DNA of 19,556 nt from Bacteriovorax stolpii. GTDB taxonomy: Bacteria; Bdellovibrionota; Bacteriovoracia; Bacteriovoracales; Bacteriovoracaceae. Where the stretch lies: assembly GCA_945890905.1 (NCBI GenBank), contig CAMDDI010000024.1, forward strand, positions 1 to 19,556, in the 5' to 3' direction. The notes below the pieces were generated by a model, which saw nothing but the letters and a program-made list of their open reading frames with translations, did no database searches and was not told the origin of the DNA. The translations under genes and the position numbers were made by a program. This document shows, piece by piece, positions 1-6,537 of the stretch (the stretch's first letter is position 1; every line of letters starts with the position of its first letter).

Positions 1-61
1 GAAGACCTCAGCTTGCCCCTGAGAAACTTTCTCTGATAACATTAATGAAAAGGATCTAAAT

Positions 62-934
62 ATGAAATGGATGAATCTTCATCATCTGAAATACTTTCTT
101 GTCATCGCGGAAGAAGGATCCATTGCGTCAGCTTCAAAGAAGCTTCTTGTGGGACAACCTGCTCTTTCAGCTCAACTTAAACAGTTTGAAGAGTGGCTCG
201 GAACAAAGCTCTTTAACCGTGAAAATAAGCGTTTAGTTTTGAACGAAGCCGGTGAGTACGTCCTTCGCTACGCAAGGGCGATTAAAGAACTCGAAGACGA
301 ACTTGTGACCAACATGGAATCTGGATACTCCGCCAAGGCCAGAGAACTCACTGTTGGGGCACAAGAGTCGGTTCCAAAATCATTACTCGCCGGTGCCATC
401 AGTGCCATTGGTAAGGGACAGGCCTTTCAGATTCGAATCATTGAAGGTACGGGGTCGGAACTCTTTGAACTGCTCCTTGCCGGAAAAATTGACGTATTCA
501 TTGGGAACTTCCGTCCATTAGCTGATGGCAAAGAGATGATCTACACTTCTTTAGGAAAAGAGTCTGTTTCTGTCTGGGGACCGAAGTCGCTGGCCAATCT
601 CAAAGATAACTTTCCTAAGTCACTCAGTGGTCAGCGCTTTATCCTCCCGGGCTTTCAGAATCCACTTCGGCATGACTTTGATCGATTCATGCTTGAGGCA
701 GGGCTTTCTTTTCATGTGATGGTTGAGGCCCAGGACACCGCCCTCCAAAAAGAACTCGTCGCTCGCGGAGACGGACTCATGGTCTTCGGTGACGAGAGTG
801 CCAAATCTTGGGCAAAGGCCGGGCGGATCGTTCGCATAGGAGGACTAAAGGGTCTCAAAGAAGAATACTGGATTGGGATGGTGAAACGAGCCATAGACAA
901 TAAACATTTGAAAGAGATTCTCGCCTCTCTCTAA
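62..934 (+). CDS. LysR-family regulator, NhaR-like
   Basis: DNA-binding transcription regulator of 290 residues, the normal LysR length. Residues 4-66 form the winged HTH (NLHHLKYF, GSIASASKKL, QPALSAQLKQFEE, LGTKLFNR), followed by a linker helix and a periplasmic-binding-protein-like effector domain. The effector domain resembles E. coli NhaR, the sodium-responsive activator of nhaA, in the segments around VSVWGP, RFILPGF, an R-x-x-x-x-x-F helix, and the closing EEYWIGMVKR. The ATG at 62 has AGGA at 51-54 with a 7-nt spacer; a second in-frame ATG at 71 would give the more usual LysR N-terminus but a longer spacing. No antiporter gene is visible, although its usual neighbour could lie left of the window. 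The LysR fold is certain; the NhaR assignment is a resemblance judged by eye and the target is unknown. Confidence 0.88.
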   Translation: MKWMNLHHLKYFLVIAEEGSIASASKKLLVGQPALSAQLKQFEEWLGTKLFNRENKRLVLNEAGEYVLRYARAIKELEDELVTNMESGYSAKARELTVGAQESVPKSLLAGAISAIGKGQAFQIRIIEGTGSELFELLLAGKIDVFIGNFRPLADGKEMIYTSLGKESVSVWGPKSLANLKDNFPKSLSGQRFILPGFQNPLRHDFDRFMLEAGLSFHVMVEAQDTALQKELVARGDGLMVFGDESAKSWAKAGRIVRIGGLKGLKEEYWIGMVKRAIDNKHLKEILASL

Positions 935-985
935 GAATGTAAAAACATGACTCGTATTAACTGTGCACTGGCGGTATGGCACTCG

Positions 986-1861
986 TTAGAAAAATGTTCC
1001 GGAAATCCACATACCCATACTGGAGGTGTCTCTTCGGAATCCGTTGAGCGGAGCTCGGTTAAGCCCCGGTCGCCCACCGTCGAGCGGAAAACTCTGAACA
1101 AAGGCGTAGATGTTCAATGCTTTATCAAAGGAGTAAGTAACTCCCGCCGTGACTGGGGTGTCCCATCTTCTCCACGTCGTCCACTCATCTTTCACCCATT
1201 TCCGGTAGTCTAGTCCGATGCCCGATCGAAGTCCCAACTTGTCTGTCAGGGCATAGTTCACAGTGGGAGTGAACTGCATGATCGATTCGAACTTCTCACC
1301 GGGATCACGCTTGCCCGCGAGCCACTCAGGTTCCACCGCATCTTTGTCAGCGTAGAACCACACTCTCGGCATCACCAATGTGTAAAGACTCCAACGGGAA
1401 TTTACCGGTTTGTAGGAAAGACCAGCAAAGAGTCCAGGAGAAAAAAGAAGTGTTCGCTCGTTAGCAGTGTATCCGAAATAGGGGAGATCTGAATTTGCCG
1501 CTCCGTCCAGAGTCCAGGCCCCGGATTGCCAGAGTTTGCCAGAGACCCCCACTCGCAAGCGATCGAATCTCGCCCGCGGCACACGGGTATACCAGTGTTG
1601 AACCCCAGGTTGGAAATCGAGGTTGTATTTGTCAGTGAGTTTGTATTTGAACGAAAAGATGTAATAGGAGTTGATCGGATTTCCCGTAACACCTGTTCGG
1701 TTTGTCACTAAATCCTGACCACGGTCGAGGTTAGGACCGTCGAAGAAAAAGAAATACCCCATTCCTAAGCGCTCTTTAAAACTCTTTCCCTTCACGGTAT
1801 CTTGAGAGAAAGCTGAGAAACTAGCAAATAGAATGACCAACCCGAAAAACCAAGATCTCAT
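986..1861 (-). CDS. predicted outer-membrane beta-barrel protein
   Basis: Protein of 291 residues that I do not recognise as a named family. From the ATG at 1861 it begins MRSWFFGLVILFASFSAFSQ, a Sec signal peptide with likely cleavage after AFS. The mature part is rich in Tyr, Trp and Phe with alternating hydrophobic and polar residues, has Asn/Asp/Gly turns, and ends in an aromatic residue (...SGTFF). These are the hallmarks of an outer-membrane barrel, probably 10-12 strands. An upstream in-frame ATG at 1882 would add seven residues, but the ATG at 1861 is preferred because AGGAG lies 6 nt before it and the signal peptide then starts correctly. The gene is convergent with the LysR gene; the 51 bp between them show no convincing terminator. 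Two small lipoprotein genes lie directly upstream on the same strand. Function unknown; a porin or envelope structural role is possible. Confidence 0.85.
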   Translation of the reverse strand: MRSWFFGLVILFASFSAFSQDTVKGKSFKERLGMGYFFFFDGPNLDRGQDLVTNRTGVTGNPINSYYIFSFKYKLTDKYNLDFQPGVQHWYTRVPRARFDRLRVGVSGKLWQSGAWTLDGAANSDLPYFGYTANERTLLFSPGLFAGLSYKPVNSRWSLYTLVMPRVWFYADKDAVEPEWLAGKRDPGEKFESIMQFTPTVNYALTDKLGLRSGIGLDYRKWVKDEWTTWRRWDTPVTAGVTYSFDKALNIYAFVQSFPLDGGRPGLNRAPLNGFRRDTSSMGMWISGTFF

Positions 1862-1896
1862 TTTTACTCCTCGTACATTCAAACGGTGAGCATATA

Positions 1897-1924
1897 TTCG
1901 TATTTATGATTAGGGGTATGTCAA
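1897..1924 (-). promoter_or_regulatory. candidate sigma-70 promoter for the outer-membrane protein gene
   Basis: A perfect TTGACA (reading on the minus strand, 1924-1919) lies 16 nt upstream of TACGAA (1902-1897), a weak -10 matching 3 of 6 consensus bases. The predicted start of transcription would be about 30 nt before the ATG at 1861. The sequence just downstream is strongly AT-rich. The -35 is convincing and the -10 is not. Confidence 0.35.
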
Positions 1925-1932
1925 AAAAACGA

Positions 1933-2094
1933 TCATCTTCTTTGCTCTTTTACATAAGCTTCTCCCGAATACATATAAAATTCCGACTGCTTAGCTAGCT
2001 GTTGAGTGTCGGCCTTGCTTGATGGATTGCGCACACTGGAACAACTTATGGATAAAAGAAATAATAAACTAACGATGGAAAAGTAGAAGTTCAT
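1933..2094 (-). CDS. small lipoprotein (53 aa)
   Basis: A 53-residue product starting at the ATG at 2094 with AAGGAG and AGG just upstream. The N-terminus is MNFYFSIVSLLFLLSISCSS, a short hydrophobic signal peptide ending in a lipobox-like L-S-I-S-C with Cys18 as the expected lipidation site. The mature peptide is about 36 residues, begins SSVRNPSSK and ends EAYVKEQRR, polar with no further hydrophobic segment. Mature residue +2 is Ser, compatible with export to the outer membrane by the classical rule. The lipoprotein export signal is clear; the function is not. It lies 76 bp after a second small lipoprotein gene and 71 bp before the outer-membrane protein gene, all on the minus strand. Its ribosome-binding site sits in an inverted repeat (see the hairpin entry). 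Confidence 0.75.
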   Translation of the reverse strand: MNFYFSIVSLLFLLSISCSSVRNPSSKADTQQLAKQSEFYMYSGEAYVKEQRR

Positions 2095-2099
2095 GTCCT

Positions 2100-2130
2100 C
2101 TCCTTGGTCTTTTGAGATTTTACCAAGGAG
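2100..2130 (-). promoter_or_regulatory. hairpin covering the Shine-Dalgarno site of the 53-aa lipoprotein
   Basis: In the minus-strand transcript, CTCCTTGGT (2130-2122) pairs perfectly with ACCAAGGAG (2108-2100) across a 13-nt A-rich loop. The 3' arm contains AAGGAG, the best ribosome-binding site for the ATG at 2094. Nine uninterrupted base pairs would hide it when folded. The stem is not followed by a T-run, so it does not look like a terminator. A regulatory role, such as a thermosensor or an sRNA- or protein-controlled switch, is inference. Confidence 0.5.
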
Positions 2131-2170
2131 CGGACAAATTGAGTCTTAAACCTGGCCTGAGAATGTCGGC

Positions 2171-2314
2171 CTAGTTAAGTCCTGCCATTCCTGTGCGTTC
2201 GTAATAGGTGTCATCGGCAAGTGGCTTATCGATAGATGAAATTCCACGGTCTTTGTTGAATGAAGAACATCCTACGATGCTAAGTAAAATGAGAACAAAG
2301 ATAGATCTTTTCAT
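2171..2314 (-). CDS. small lipoprotein (47 aa)
   Basis: A 47-residue product starting at the ATG at 2314 with GGAGGG 5 nt upstream, a near-ideal ribosome-binding site. The N-terminus MKRSIFVLILLSIVGCSS is a textbook lipoprotein signal: two positive residues, a hydrophobic core, then lipobox S-I-V-G-C with Cys16. The mature part is about 32 residues, acidic in the middle (DKPLADD) and ends with an aromatic and polar tail, TYYERTGMAGLN. Mature +2 is Ser. It is followed by the 53-aa lipoprotein gene in the same orientation. I do not recognise the family, and no catalytic domain could fit. The signal peptide and ribosome-binding site make a real gene very likely. Confidence 0.8.
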   Translation of the reverse strand: MKRSIFVLILLSIVGCSSFNKDRGISSIDKPLADDTYYERTGMAGLN

Positions 2315-2517
2315 TTTTCCCTCCAGGAATAAGTTCGAATGTTCTTTCGACTGTAAGAGGGAAATACTTGAGTGTATTAATGGTTTAGAGCTTTAGTTGA
2401 CTGGTACTTTTGACTTTAGTTTTCGAAAGAGAGCGACTGAGCGGTAAGCTTCCCTCATCATCTGTTGGGCCAGGTTATGCAAGCTATGAAGAAAAGTCAG
2501 TTCAACAATGGGGAAGT

Positions 2518-2547
2518 AAAGAAGCCTCCTTACGGAGGCTTCTTTTT
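2518..2547 (-). terminator. intrinsic terminator downstream of speA (possibly bidirectional)
   Basis: A perfect 12-bp inverted repeat (AAAGAAGCCTCC / GGAGGCTTCTTT) with a TTAC loop lies just after the speA stop codon. On the minus strand the stem is followed by T-rich sequence within its own 3' arm (CTTCTTTACTT). On the plus strand it ends in TTTTT at 2543-2547. It most likely ends speA transcription and could also stop opposing transcripts. Confidence 0.85.
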
Positions 2548-2549
2548 GC

Positions 2550-4508
2550 TTACTTTTTCAAATACGTATAACTCATCAAACACCCTTCATAGAAGTCTGT
2601 AAGAGTCACACCCTCACGAGGTCTGATCTTCCCACGCTTCACTTGAGTATCAATGTTGGCCTTCATGGTCTGGGCCATGGTGAGGGGATTATACTGAAGA
2701 GAAGCAAGAACTGTTGAGGCCACATTTCCGTAGATCACTTCTTCGATATAAAAGTCTGTAGGATCATCATCATCACAGAAGATATGCAATTCATTTAAGC
2801 GCCCAAAGCAGTTATGGTTATCACCCATAATATCTTGGTAAGCACCGGTCATGAAAAGACCAATGTAGTAGTCTTCCCCAGTGAGCTTATGCAAAGGGAT
2901 GGTGTTAGCAGGACCATCTGCTGATAAAAAGTTATCGAGCTTGCCGTCTGAGTCACACGTGATGTCTACCAGTGTGCAAAGCTCAGTTGGTTTTTCATTG
3001 AGCTTATGGATCGGAAGAACAGGAAGAATCTGGCCAATGGCCCAGGTATCAGGCGCAGATTGGAAGATAGAAAGGTTGCACATGTACTGATGGGCCATCT
3101 GGTTTTTGAGGGCCAAAATTTCATCAGGTGCGTATTCATCCCGTGAAGCAATCTCCACAATTCGCTTACAGATGCGCCAGTAGAGTGTTTCAAGTTTTGC
3201 TCTTTCATCAAGACTCAAAATCCCGAATTTGAAGGCCGAGATTGATTCTTCTTTAAGCTTAGTGGCGTCGTTGTAAACGTCTTGATAGTTTTTATCATTG
3301 AGATCATTAGTAAGCTCACGCATGTTGCTCACTAAAATATTCTCACTCACAACCTTATCAGTGTTAAAGTTCTCAGTAGCTGCACCAATTTCTAGAGCAC
3401 CAAAGACGTTTGTGATGACACAAGAGTGGTGGGCCGTAATCGCTCGTCCACTTTCAGAAACAATGTTGGGATGTGGCACATCTTCTAAGTCACAAACTTG
3501 CTTTAAGATATAAACAACATCGGCCACGTAATCTTTTGTGGTGTAGTTGATTGAAGAAGGGGAGTTTGAACGAGTACCATCATAGTTCACACCCACACCA
3601 CCGCCCACATCGAAGAACTCGAGCTTAGCTCCCTCTTTGTAGAGTTTAGCGTAAATGCGAGCACCTTCATTGATAGAATCTTTGATGGTTTTAATATCAG
3701 GAATCTGAGAGCCAATATGAAAGTGAAAGAGCTTTAAGCAGTGCTCTTTATTAATCGACTTCATGTATTTTACAGCTTGAAGAATCTCAGTGATGGTCAG
3801 ACCAAACTTAGCGTAGTCACCACCAGAAGAGGCCCACTTGCCTGAAGATTTTGTAGCGATTTTTGCACGCAAACCAATCATGGGTTCGACACCCACTTCC
3901 TGGGAGATTTCCATAAGGTCTAAGAGCTCAGTGTATTTTTCAACCACTACAATGACTTTACGGCCTAGTTGGTTTCCAAGGAGGGCCAAACGCAAAAGGT
4001 CGCGGTCTTTGTAACCGTTCACAACAGTAAGTGAATTTTGGTTTGTATTCATGGCCAGGGCCGCAAGAAGCTCTGGCTTTGATCCGGCCTCAAGACCGTA
4101 GTTAAATGGAGCTCCAGCGTCCACGATTTCTTCCACCACTTCGCGCATCTGATTTACTTTGATGGGGTAAACACCAAAGTAAGAGCCTGTGAATTTTGCT
4201 TCCTCGATGAGTGAGCGAAAAGTTTTATTCAGATTAGTAACCTGAGAGCGGAGAATATCATGAAAGCGAATCACCGCAGGAAATGCGATGTTTTTATTTT
4301 TCATCTCTTCGAGAATTTCCATCATGTTGATCACTGGACCATTTTCTGTGCGGGTAGGGTTAACACAAAGGTCACCTTTTTCGCTCACGGAGAAATAGCC
4401 TTCACCCCAACGACTGATTTGATAAATGTCGTTAGCGTCTGAAATAGACCAATTAGGAATAGTGTCGAGATTGTGGAAACGTGTTGATTGCGATGATGTT
4501 GTTTTCAA
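2550..4508 (-). CDS. speA: biosynthetic arginine decarboxylase
   Basis: PLP-dependent decarboxylase converting arginine to agmatine, the entry to putrescine and spermidine. It has 652 residues, close to the 630-660 usual for SpeA of the alanine-racemase-fold type. YFGVYPIKVNQ (about 110-120) carries the PLP lysine, Lys117. HFHIGSQIPD, FDVGGGVGVNYDG and SESGRAITAHHS follow in the barrel domain. The C-terminal barrel has LVDITCDSDGK, whose Cys-Asp belongs to the substrate-binding site, and YYIGLFMTGAYQDIMGDNHNCFG. The only sensible start is TTG at 4508, with CCGGAGG 9 nt upstream; no in-frame ATG occurs until well inside the conserved region. It is monocistronic by appearance: a strong terminator follows and a lipoprotein gene lies 95 bp upstream. 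No agmatinase or agmatine deiminase is in the window, so the downstream route is not visible. Confidence 0.96.
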   Translation of the reverse strand: MKTTSSQSTRFHNLDTIPNWSISDANDIYQISRWGEGYFSVSEKGDLCVNPTRTENGPVINMMEILEEMKNKNIAFPAVIRFHDILRSQVTNLNKTFRSLIEEAKFTGSYFGVYPIKVNQMREVVEEIVDAGAPFNYGLEAGSKPELLAALAMNTNQNSLTVVNGYKDRDLLRLALLGNQLGRKVIVVVEKYTELLDLMEISQEVGVEPMIGLRAKIATKSSGKWASSGGDYAKFGLTITEILQAVKYMKSINKEHCLKLFHFHIGSQIPDIKTIKDSINEGARIYAKLYKEGAKLEFFDVGGGVGVNYDGTRSNSPSSINYTTKDYVADVVYILKQVCDLEDVPHPNIVSESGRAITAHHSCVITNVFGALEIGAATENFNTDKVVSENILVSNMRELTNDLNDKNYQDVYNDATKLKEESISAFKFGILSLDERAKLETLYWRICKRIVEIASRDEYAPDEILALKNQMAHQYMCNLSIFQSAPDTWAIGQILPVLPIHKLNEKPTELCTLVDITCDSDGKLDNFLSADGPANTIPLHKLTGEDYYIGLFMTGAYQDIMGDNHNCFGRLNELHIFCDDDDPTDFYIEEVIYGNVASTVLASLQYNPLTMAQTMKANIDTQVKRGKIRPREGVTLTDFYEGCLMSYTYLKK

Positions 4509-4547
4509 CTCAAAAGTCCTCCGGAAAAACTCAATTTTAATACCCGA

Positions 4548-4553
4548 ACTATA
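4548..4553 (-). promoter_or_regulatory. candidate -10 element for speA
   Basis: TATAGT on the minus strand (5 of 6 to TATAAT) lies 39 nt before the TTG start in a strongly AT-rich stretch. The -35 region 17 nt upstream (TTTTTA) is poor. It could drive speA separately from the lipoprotein gene upstream. Confidence 0.35.
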
Positions 4554-4603
4554 AAGTAAAAGTTACGAGTTAAAAACCAGTTTTCCCGGAGTGGGAACAT
4601 TTT

Positions 4604-4747
4604 TTAGCGAATGGACCCGTTAGTTTCAGCTCTCATCAGAGAAGCATGGGCCTGTTCCTGGTATTTGGTGGCCGAAACGTTTTCCCGAGAAGCACATGAA
4701 GACATAATCAGAACCATTAGGGTGATAAAAATGTGTGATTTTTTCAC
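4604..4747 (-). CDS. small lipoprotein (47 aa) under a sigma-54-like promoter
   Basis: A 47-residue product starting at GTG 4747 with AAGGAGG 6 nt upstream. The N-terminus MKKSHIFITLMVLIMSSCAS is a lipoprotein signal peptide with lipobox I-M-S-S-C and Cys18. The mature peptide is about 30 residues, begins ASRENVSATKYQEQ and ends MRAETNGSIR; it is polar and probably helical. Mature +2 is Ala. No ATG lies in frame between the ribosome-binding site and the GTG, so the start is well fixed. It lies 95 bp upstream of speA on the same strand, and 161 bp downstream of the cyclic-nucleotide-binding protein gene, from which it is separated by its own promoter. Function unknown; sequence similarity to the other two small lipoproteins is limited to size and overall design. 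Confidence 0.75.
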   Translation of the reverse strand: MKKSHIFITLMVLIMSSCASRENVSATKYQEQAHASLMRAETNGSIR

Positions 4748-4780
4748 GGTCAACCTCCTTGTTGTCCCTACCATTTACTT

Positions 4781-4797
4781 TGCGACAATCGTGCCAA
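4781..4797 (-). promoter_or_regulatory. sigma-54 (-24/-12) promoter of the 47-aa lipoprotein gene
   Basis: The minus strand reads TTGGCACGATTGTCGCA. Against the classical RpoN consensus (TTGGCACG-N4-TTGCW) there is one mismatch, with the invariant GG and GC at exactly the right distance. The predicted transcription start is near 4770, leaving a leader of about 23 nt that contains the AAGGAGG ribosome-binding site. Such promoters need RNA polymerase with RpoN and an AAA+ enhancer-binding protein; neither gene is in the window. Confidence 0.7.
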
Positions 4798-4815
4798 GTG
4801 AAAGGTCTCTAATTT

Positions 4816-4848
4816 GCCACTTTGGTGACGAGGTGCAAAGAAAGTGGC
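4816..4848. repeat. inverted repeat upstream of the sigma-54 promoter
   Basis: GCCACTTT at 4816-4823 and AAAGTGGC at 4841-4848 are perfect 8-bp inverted arms separated by 17 bp. The element is centred about 60 bp upstream of the predicted sigma-54 start site, slightly closer than usual for an enhancer site. It is not followed by a T-run on either strand, so a terminator is unlikely. It may be an activator-binding site. Confidence 0.4.
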
Positions 4849-4908
4849 CCCAGTGAGTATCATAAGTTTACCACCCTGGCGCCATGTTGACCAAAATAGC
4901 TAACCATC

Positions 4909-5334
4909 TTACTGAGTTATGGCCGCCAAAAGGGTTCTTTGCTCGGCCATAGTGAGAGGTTTCTCTTCTTGTGAATTATATTTGCGAATACGGCTTTCCT
5001 GAACCACTTGATCCAAGAGACGAATCTTCTTGGTTAAGTTAATTCCAATTTGCAGATACCAAATAGGGAGAAGGTTTGAGAGTTCTGCTTTAGGAATCTG
5101 GACTACGACACTTTTCTCAATAGCAATAATATGTGTTGAGCGAGGGCGGCCATCAAAGAAAGAAAGCTCGCCGATAAACTCACCTGGCTCAATACGGGCC
5201 AAAGCTTTAACCTCAGTGCCTTGATGCGTGCAGATTAAAAGTTTTCCAGATTTAAGATAAAATAAATCACTCGATGGATCATCTTTGCGGCAGATGACTT
5301 GGTTGGGTTCAAAATCTAGAAAAAAGCCTTCCAT
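4909..5334 (-). CDS. stand-alone cyclic-nucleotide-binding domain protein
   Basis: A 141-residue protein made almost entirely of one cNMP-binding (CRP-type) beta-barrel. The phosphate-binding cassette is clear at about 51-67: GEFIGELSFF-DGRPRSTH, with the Gly-Glu pair and the Arg-Ser/Thr that contact the cyclic phosphate. Upstream are the usual FYLKSGKLLI barrel strands. After the barrel comes a helix (about 85-115) and a short polar tail; there is no helix-turn-helix, so it is not a CRP-type transcription factor. The start ATG at 5334 has AAGGA 6 nt upstream. It follows the SGNH-like gene by 9 bp and is surely co-transcribed with it. It probably senses cAMP or c-di-GMP and acts through a protein partner; ligand and partner cannot be told from the sequence. 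Confidence 0.85.
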   Translation of the reverse strand: MEGFFLDFEPNQVICRKDDPSSDLFYLKSGKLLICTHQGTEVKALARIEPGEFIGELSFFDGRPRSTHIIAIEKSVVVQIPKAELSNLLPIWYLQIGINLTKKIRLLDQVVQESRIRKYNSQEEKPLTMAEQRTLLAAITQ

Positions 5335-5343
5335 AGTGTCCTT

Positions 5344-6465
5344 CTAAAGTTTTAATATATTTTTGATCACAAGACCCAGCTGTTTCATGGCCCGGTCATA
5401 ATTGAGATTTTGCGCGTACAATTCATCAAAAAAAGTAGGATTTTCCGGCCACTGATTTTCAACCAATTTCGCAAAATCAAAGAGCATCACTTGTTGTTCT
5501 TTGGCCACTTTGCGGATGATGGAATTGTGAATTTCATTGGCCCGCCAAGGCTCACAATCAAAAGCACTACTCTCAAGAAGTGCTTTTTTAGCTTCGTCAT
5601 TTTTACCTAAACGTCTGGCCACTTGTCCGTGAATATAAAGCAGAAGTGCGTTACCTGAATATTGTTGAGTGAGCTTAGTGGACATAGCATATGCGGCCTT
5701 ATGATTCTTGGCCCGGATAAGATCTCTAAGGCTTCCGATGGCCTCTTCGATTTCCACAGTGGTGGTGAAGCTGCAGACTTTGTGGGGGGATATATCCATG
5801 TTCACCGGGGTAGTGGTCAAAATGAGCAGGGAATTTCGATCTTTACTCAGACCCACCAGCTGAATGAGTTGCTGCTCAAAAAGAAGAATCTCCATCTCTA
5901 AGCGCTTTAAGTATTCTGCTTCATTTCCCTGAGCAGTGATCACAGGAGTTTCAGCGAGTTTTACTTTTTTAATCGGCTCATAAATCAGGCGTGAGAGTTT
6001 AGGATAAAGTATGAGCAGAGTTTCAATTCGGTCGTCATTGTAGCGCTTAAAATTCGTCACAATTTTAGGAATTTCAGGCAGTTCAAATTTATTTTCGCCC
6101 ATCTCTTCACTCCCACCCTGGTAAATGAGAATTTGCGGCCACTGAGTGAGAGAGCGCAGTTCATGAAGGGTGCGGTGAAGAGCAAATCCATCTTTTGCCA
6201 AAGACTGTATCTTAATGGGTTTGGCGAGATTCTGAGATATGGTCGCCGCTAATTCCGTCTGAAATTTAGCGAAGTATTTCCCCATTCTGTCTCCGGTAAT
6301 CAGAATTGGAGCATCTAATTGGATTGCCGGGGCCTGAGAAATGAAATGGTAGGGGTAAGGAAAAATCTGTTCCTGATTTTGAGCATAACGGGTCCACACC
6401 AGAAATCCACCGGTTAGAATCAATCCCATGAGAATGACCAGGACAAAAGAGAGAATTTTTTTCAA
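5344..6465 (-). CDS. membrane-anchored SGNH-hydrolase-like protein, probably non-catalytic
   Basis: A 373-residue protein with one N-terminal membrane anchor (about 4-24, LSFVLVILMGLILTGGFLVW) and a periplasmic remainder. The layout suggests an SGNH/GDSL fold: a first strand ILITGDRMGKYF where the catalytic GDS would be, IYQGGSEEMGEN where the GxND block would be, and a C-terminal VMLFDFAKLV...FFDELYAQN where the Asp-x-x-His pair would be. In each block the catalytic residue seems absent: Arg replaces Ser, and Gln or Tyr stands where His is expected. A helical TPR-like insert (about 240-300, KAAYAMSTKL, ARRLGKNDEAKKALLES) lies before the last block. Translation starts at TTG 6465; the ribosome-binding site is poor (AAAGG 9 nt upstream). 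It is first in an operon with the cNMP-binding protein gene. The fold call is tentative. Confidence 0.55.
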   Translation of the reverse strand: MKKILSFVLVILMGLILTGGFLVWTRYAQNQEQIFPYPYHFISQAPAIQLDAPILITGDRMGKYFAKFQTELAATISQNLAKPIKIQSLAKDGFALHRTLHELRSLTQWPQILIYQGGSEEMGENKFELPEIPKIVTNFKRYNDDRIETLLILYPKLSRLIYEPIKKVKLAETPVITAQGNEAEYLKRLEMEILLFEQQLIQLVGLSKDRNSLLILTTTPVNMDISPHKVCSFTTTVEIEEAIGSLRDLIRAKNHKAAYAMSTKLTQQYSGNALLLYIHGQVARRLGKNDEAKKALLESSAFDCEPWRANEIHNSIIRKVAKEQQVMLFDFAKLVENQWPENPTFFDELYAQNLNYDRAMKQLGLVIKNILKL

Positions 6466-6481
6466 TCCGGAGGACCTTTTT

Positions 6482-6493
6482 TAACTCGAGTTA
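6482..6493. promoter_or_regulatory. perfect 12-bp palindrome in a divergent promoter region
   Basis: TAACTCGAGTTA lies in the 72-bp gap between the SGNH-like gene (-) and the first U32 gene (+). A dyad in such a place could be an operator controlling both directions. It is short enough to arise by chance in AT-rich sequence, and no regulator is known for it. Confidence 0.25.
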
Positions 6494-6537
6494 TGTCATT
6501 AGTTTAACTTACGTCTGGATTTTGGTAAACAGCTCTC

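Noticed and set aside
1..61. Possible C-terminal end of an upstream plus-strand gene (frames open from the edge to stops at 34-36 and 57-59).
   Set aside because: Only 11-19 codons are available and neither frame shows a recognisable motif, so no gene can be claimed.
947..1213. Plus-strand open frame of 88 codons.
   Set aside because: Lies opposite the C-terminal part of the outer-membrane protein gene, has no ribosome-binding site and a composition unlike a real protein.
2208..2396. Plus-strand open frame of 62 codons.
   Set aside because: Runs antisense through the 47-aa lipoprotein gene, whose ribosome-binding site and lipobox are far stronger evidence.
4611..4856. Plus-strand open frame of 81 codons.
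   Set aside because: It is antisense to the sigma-54-driven lipoprotein gene and its promoter, and lacks a ribosome-binding site.
4873..4886. TGGCGCCA palindrome after the cNMP-binding gene, considered as a terminator.
   Set aside because: No T-run follows on either strand and the stem is only four pairs per arm.
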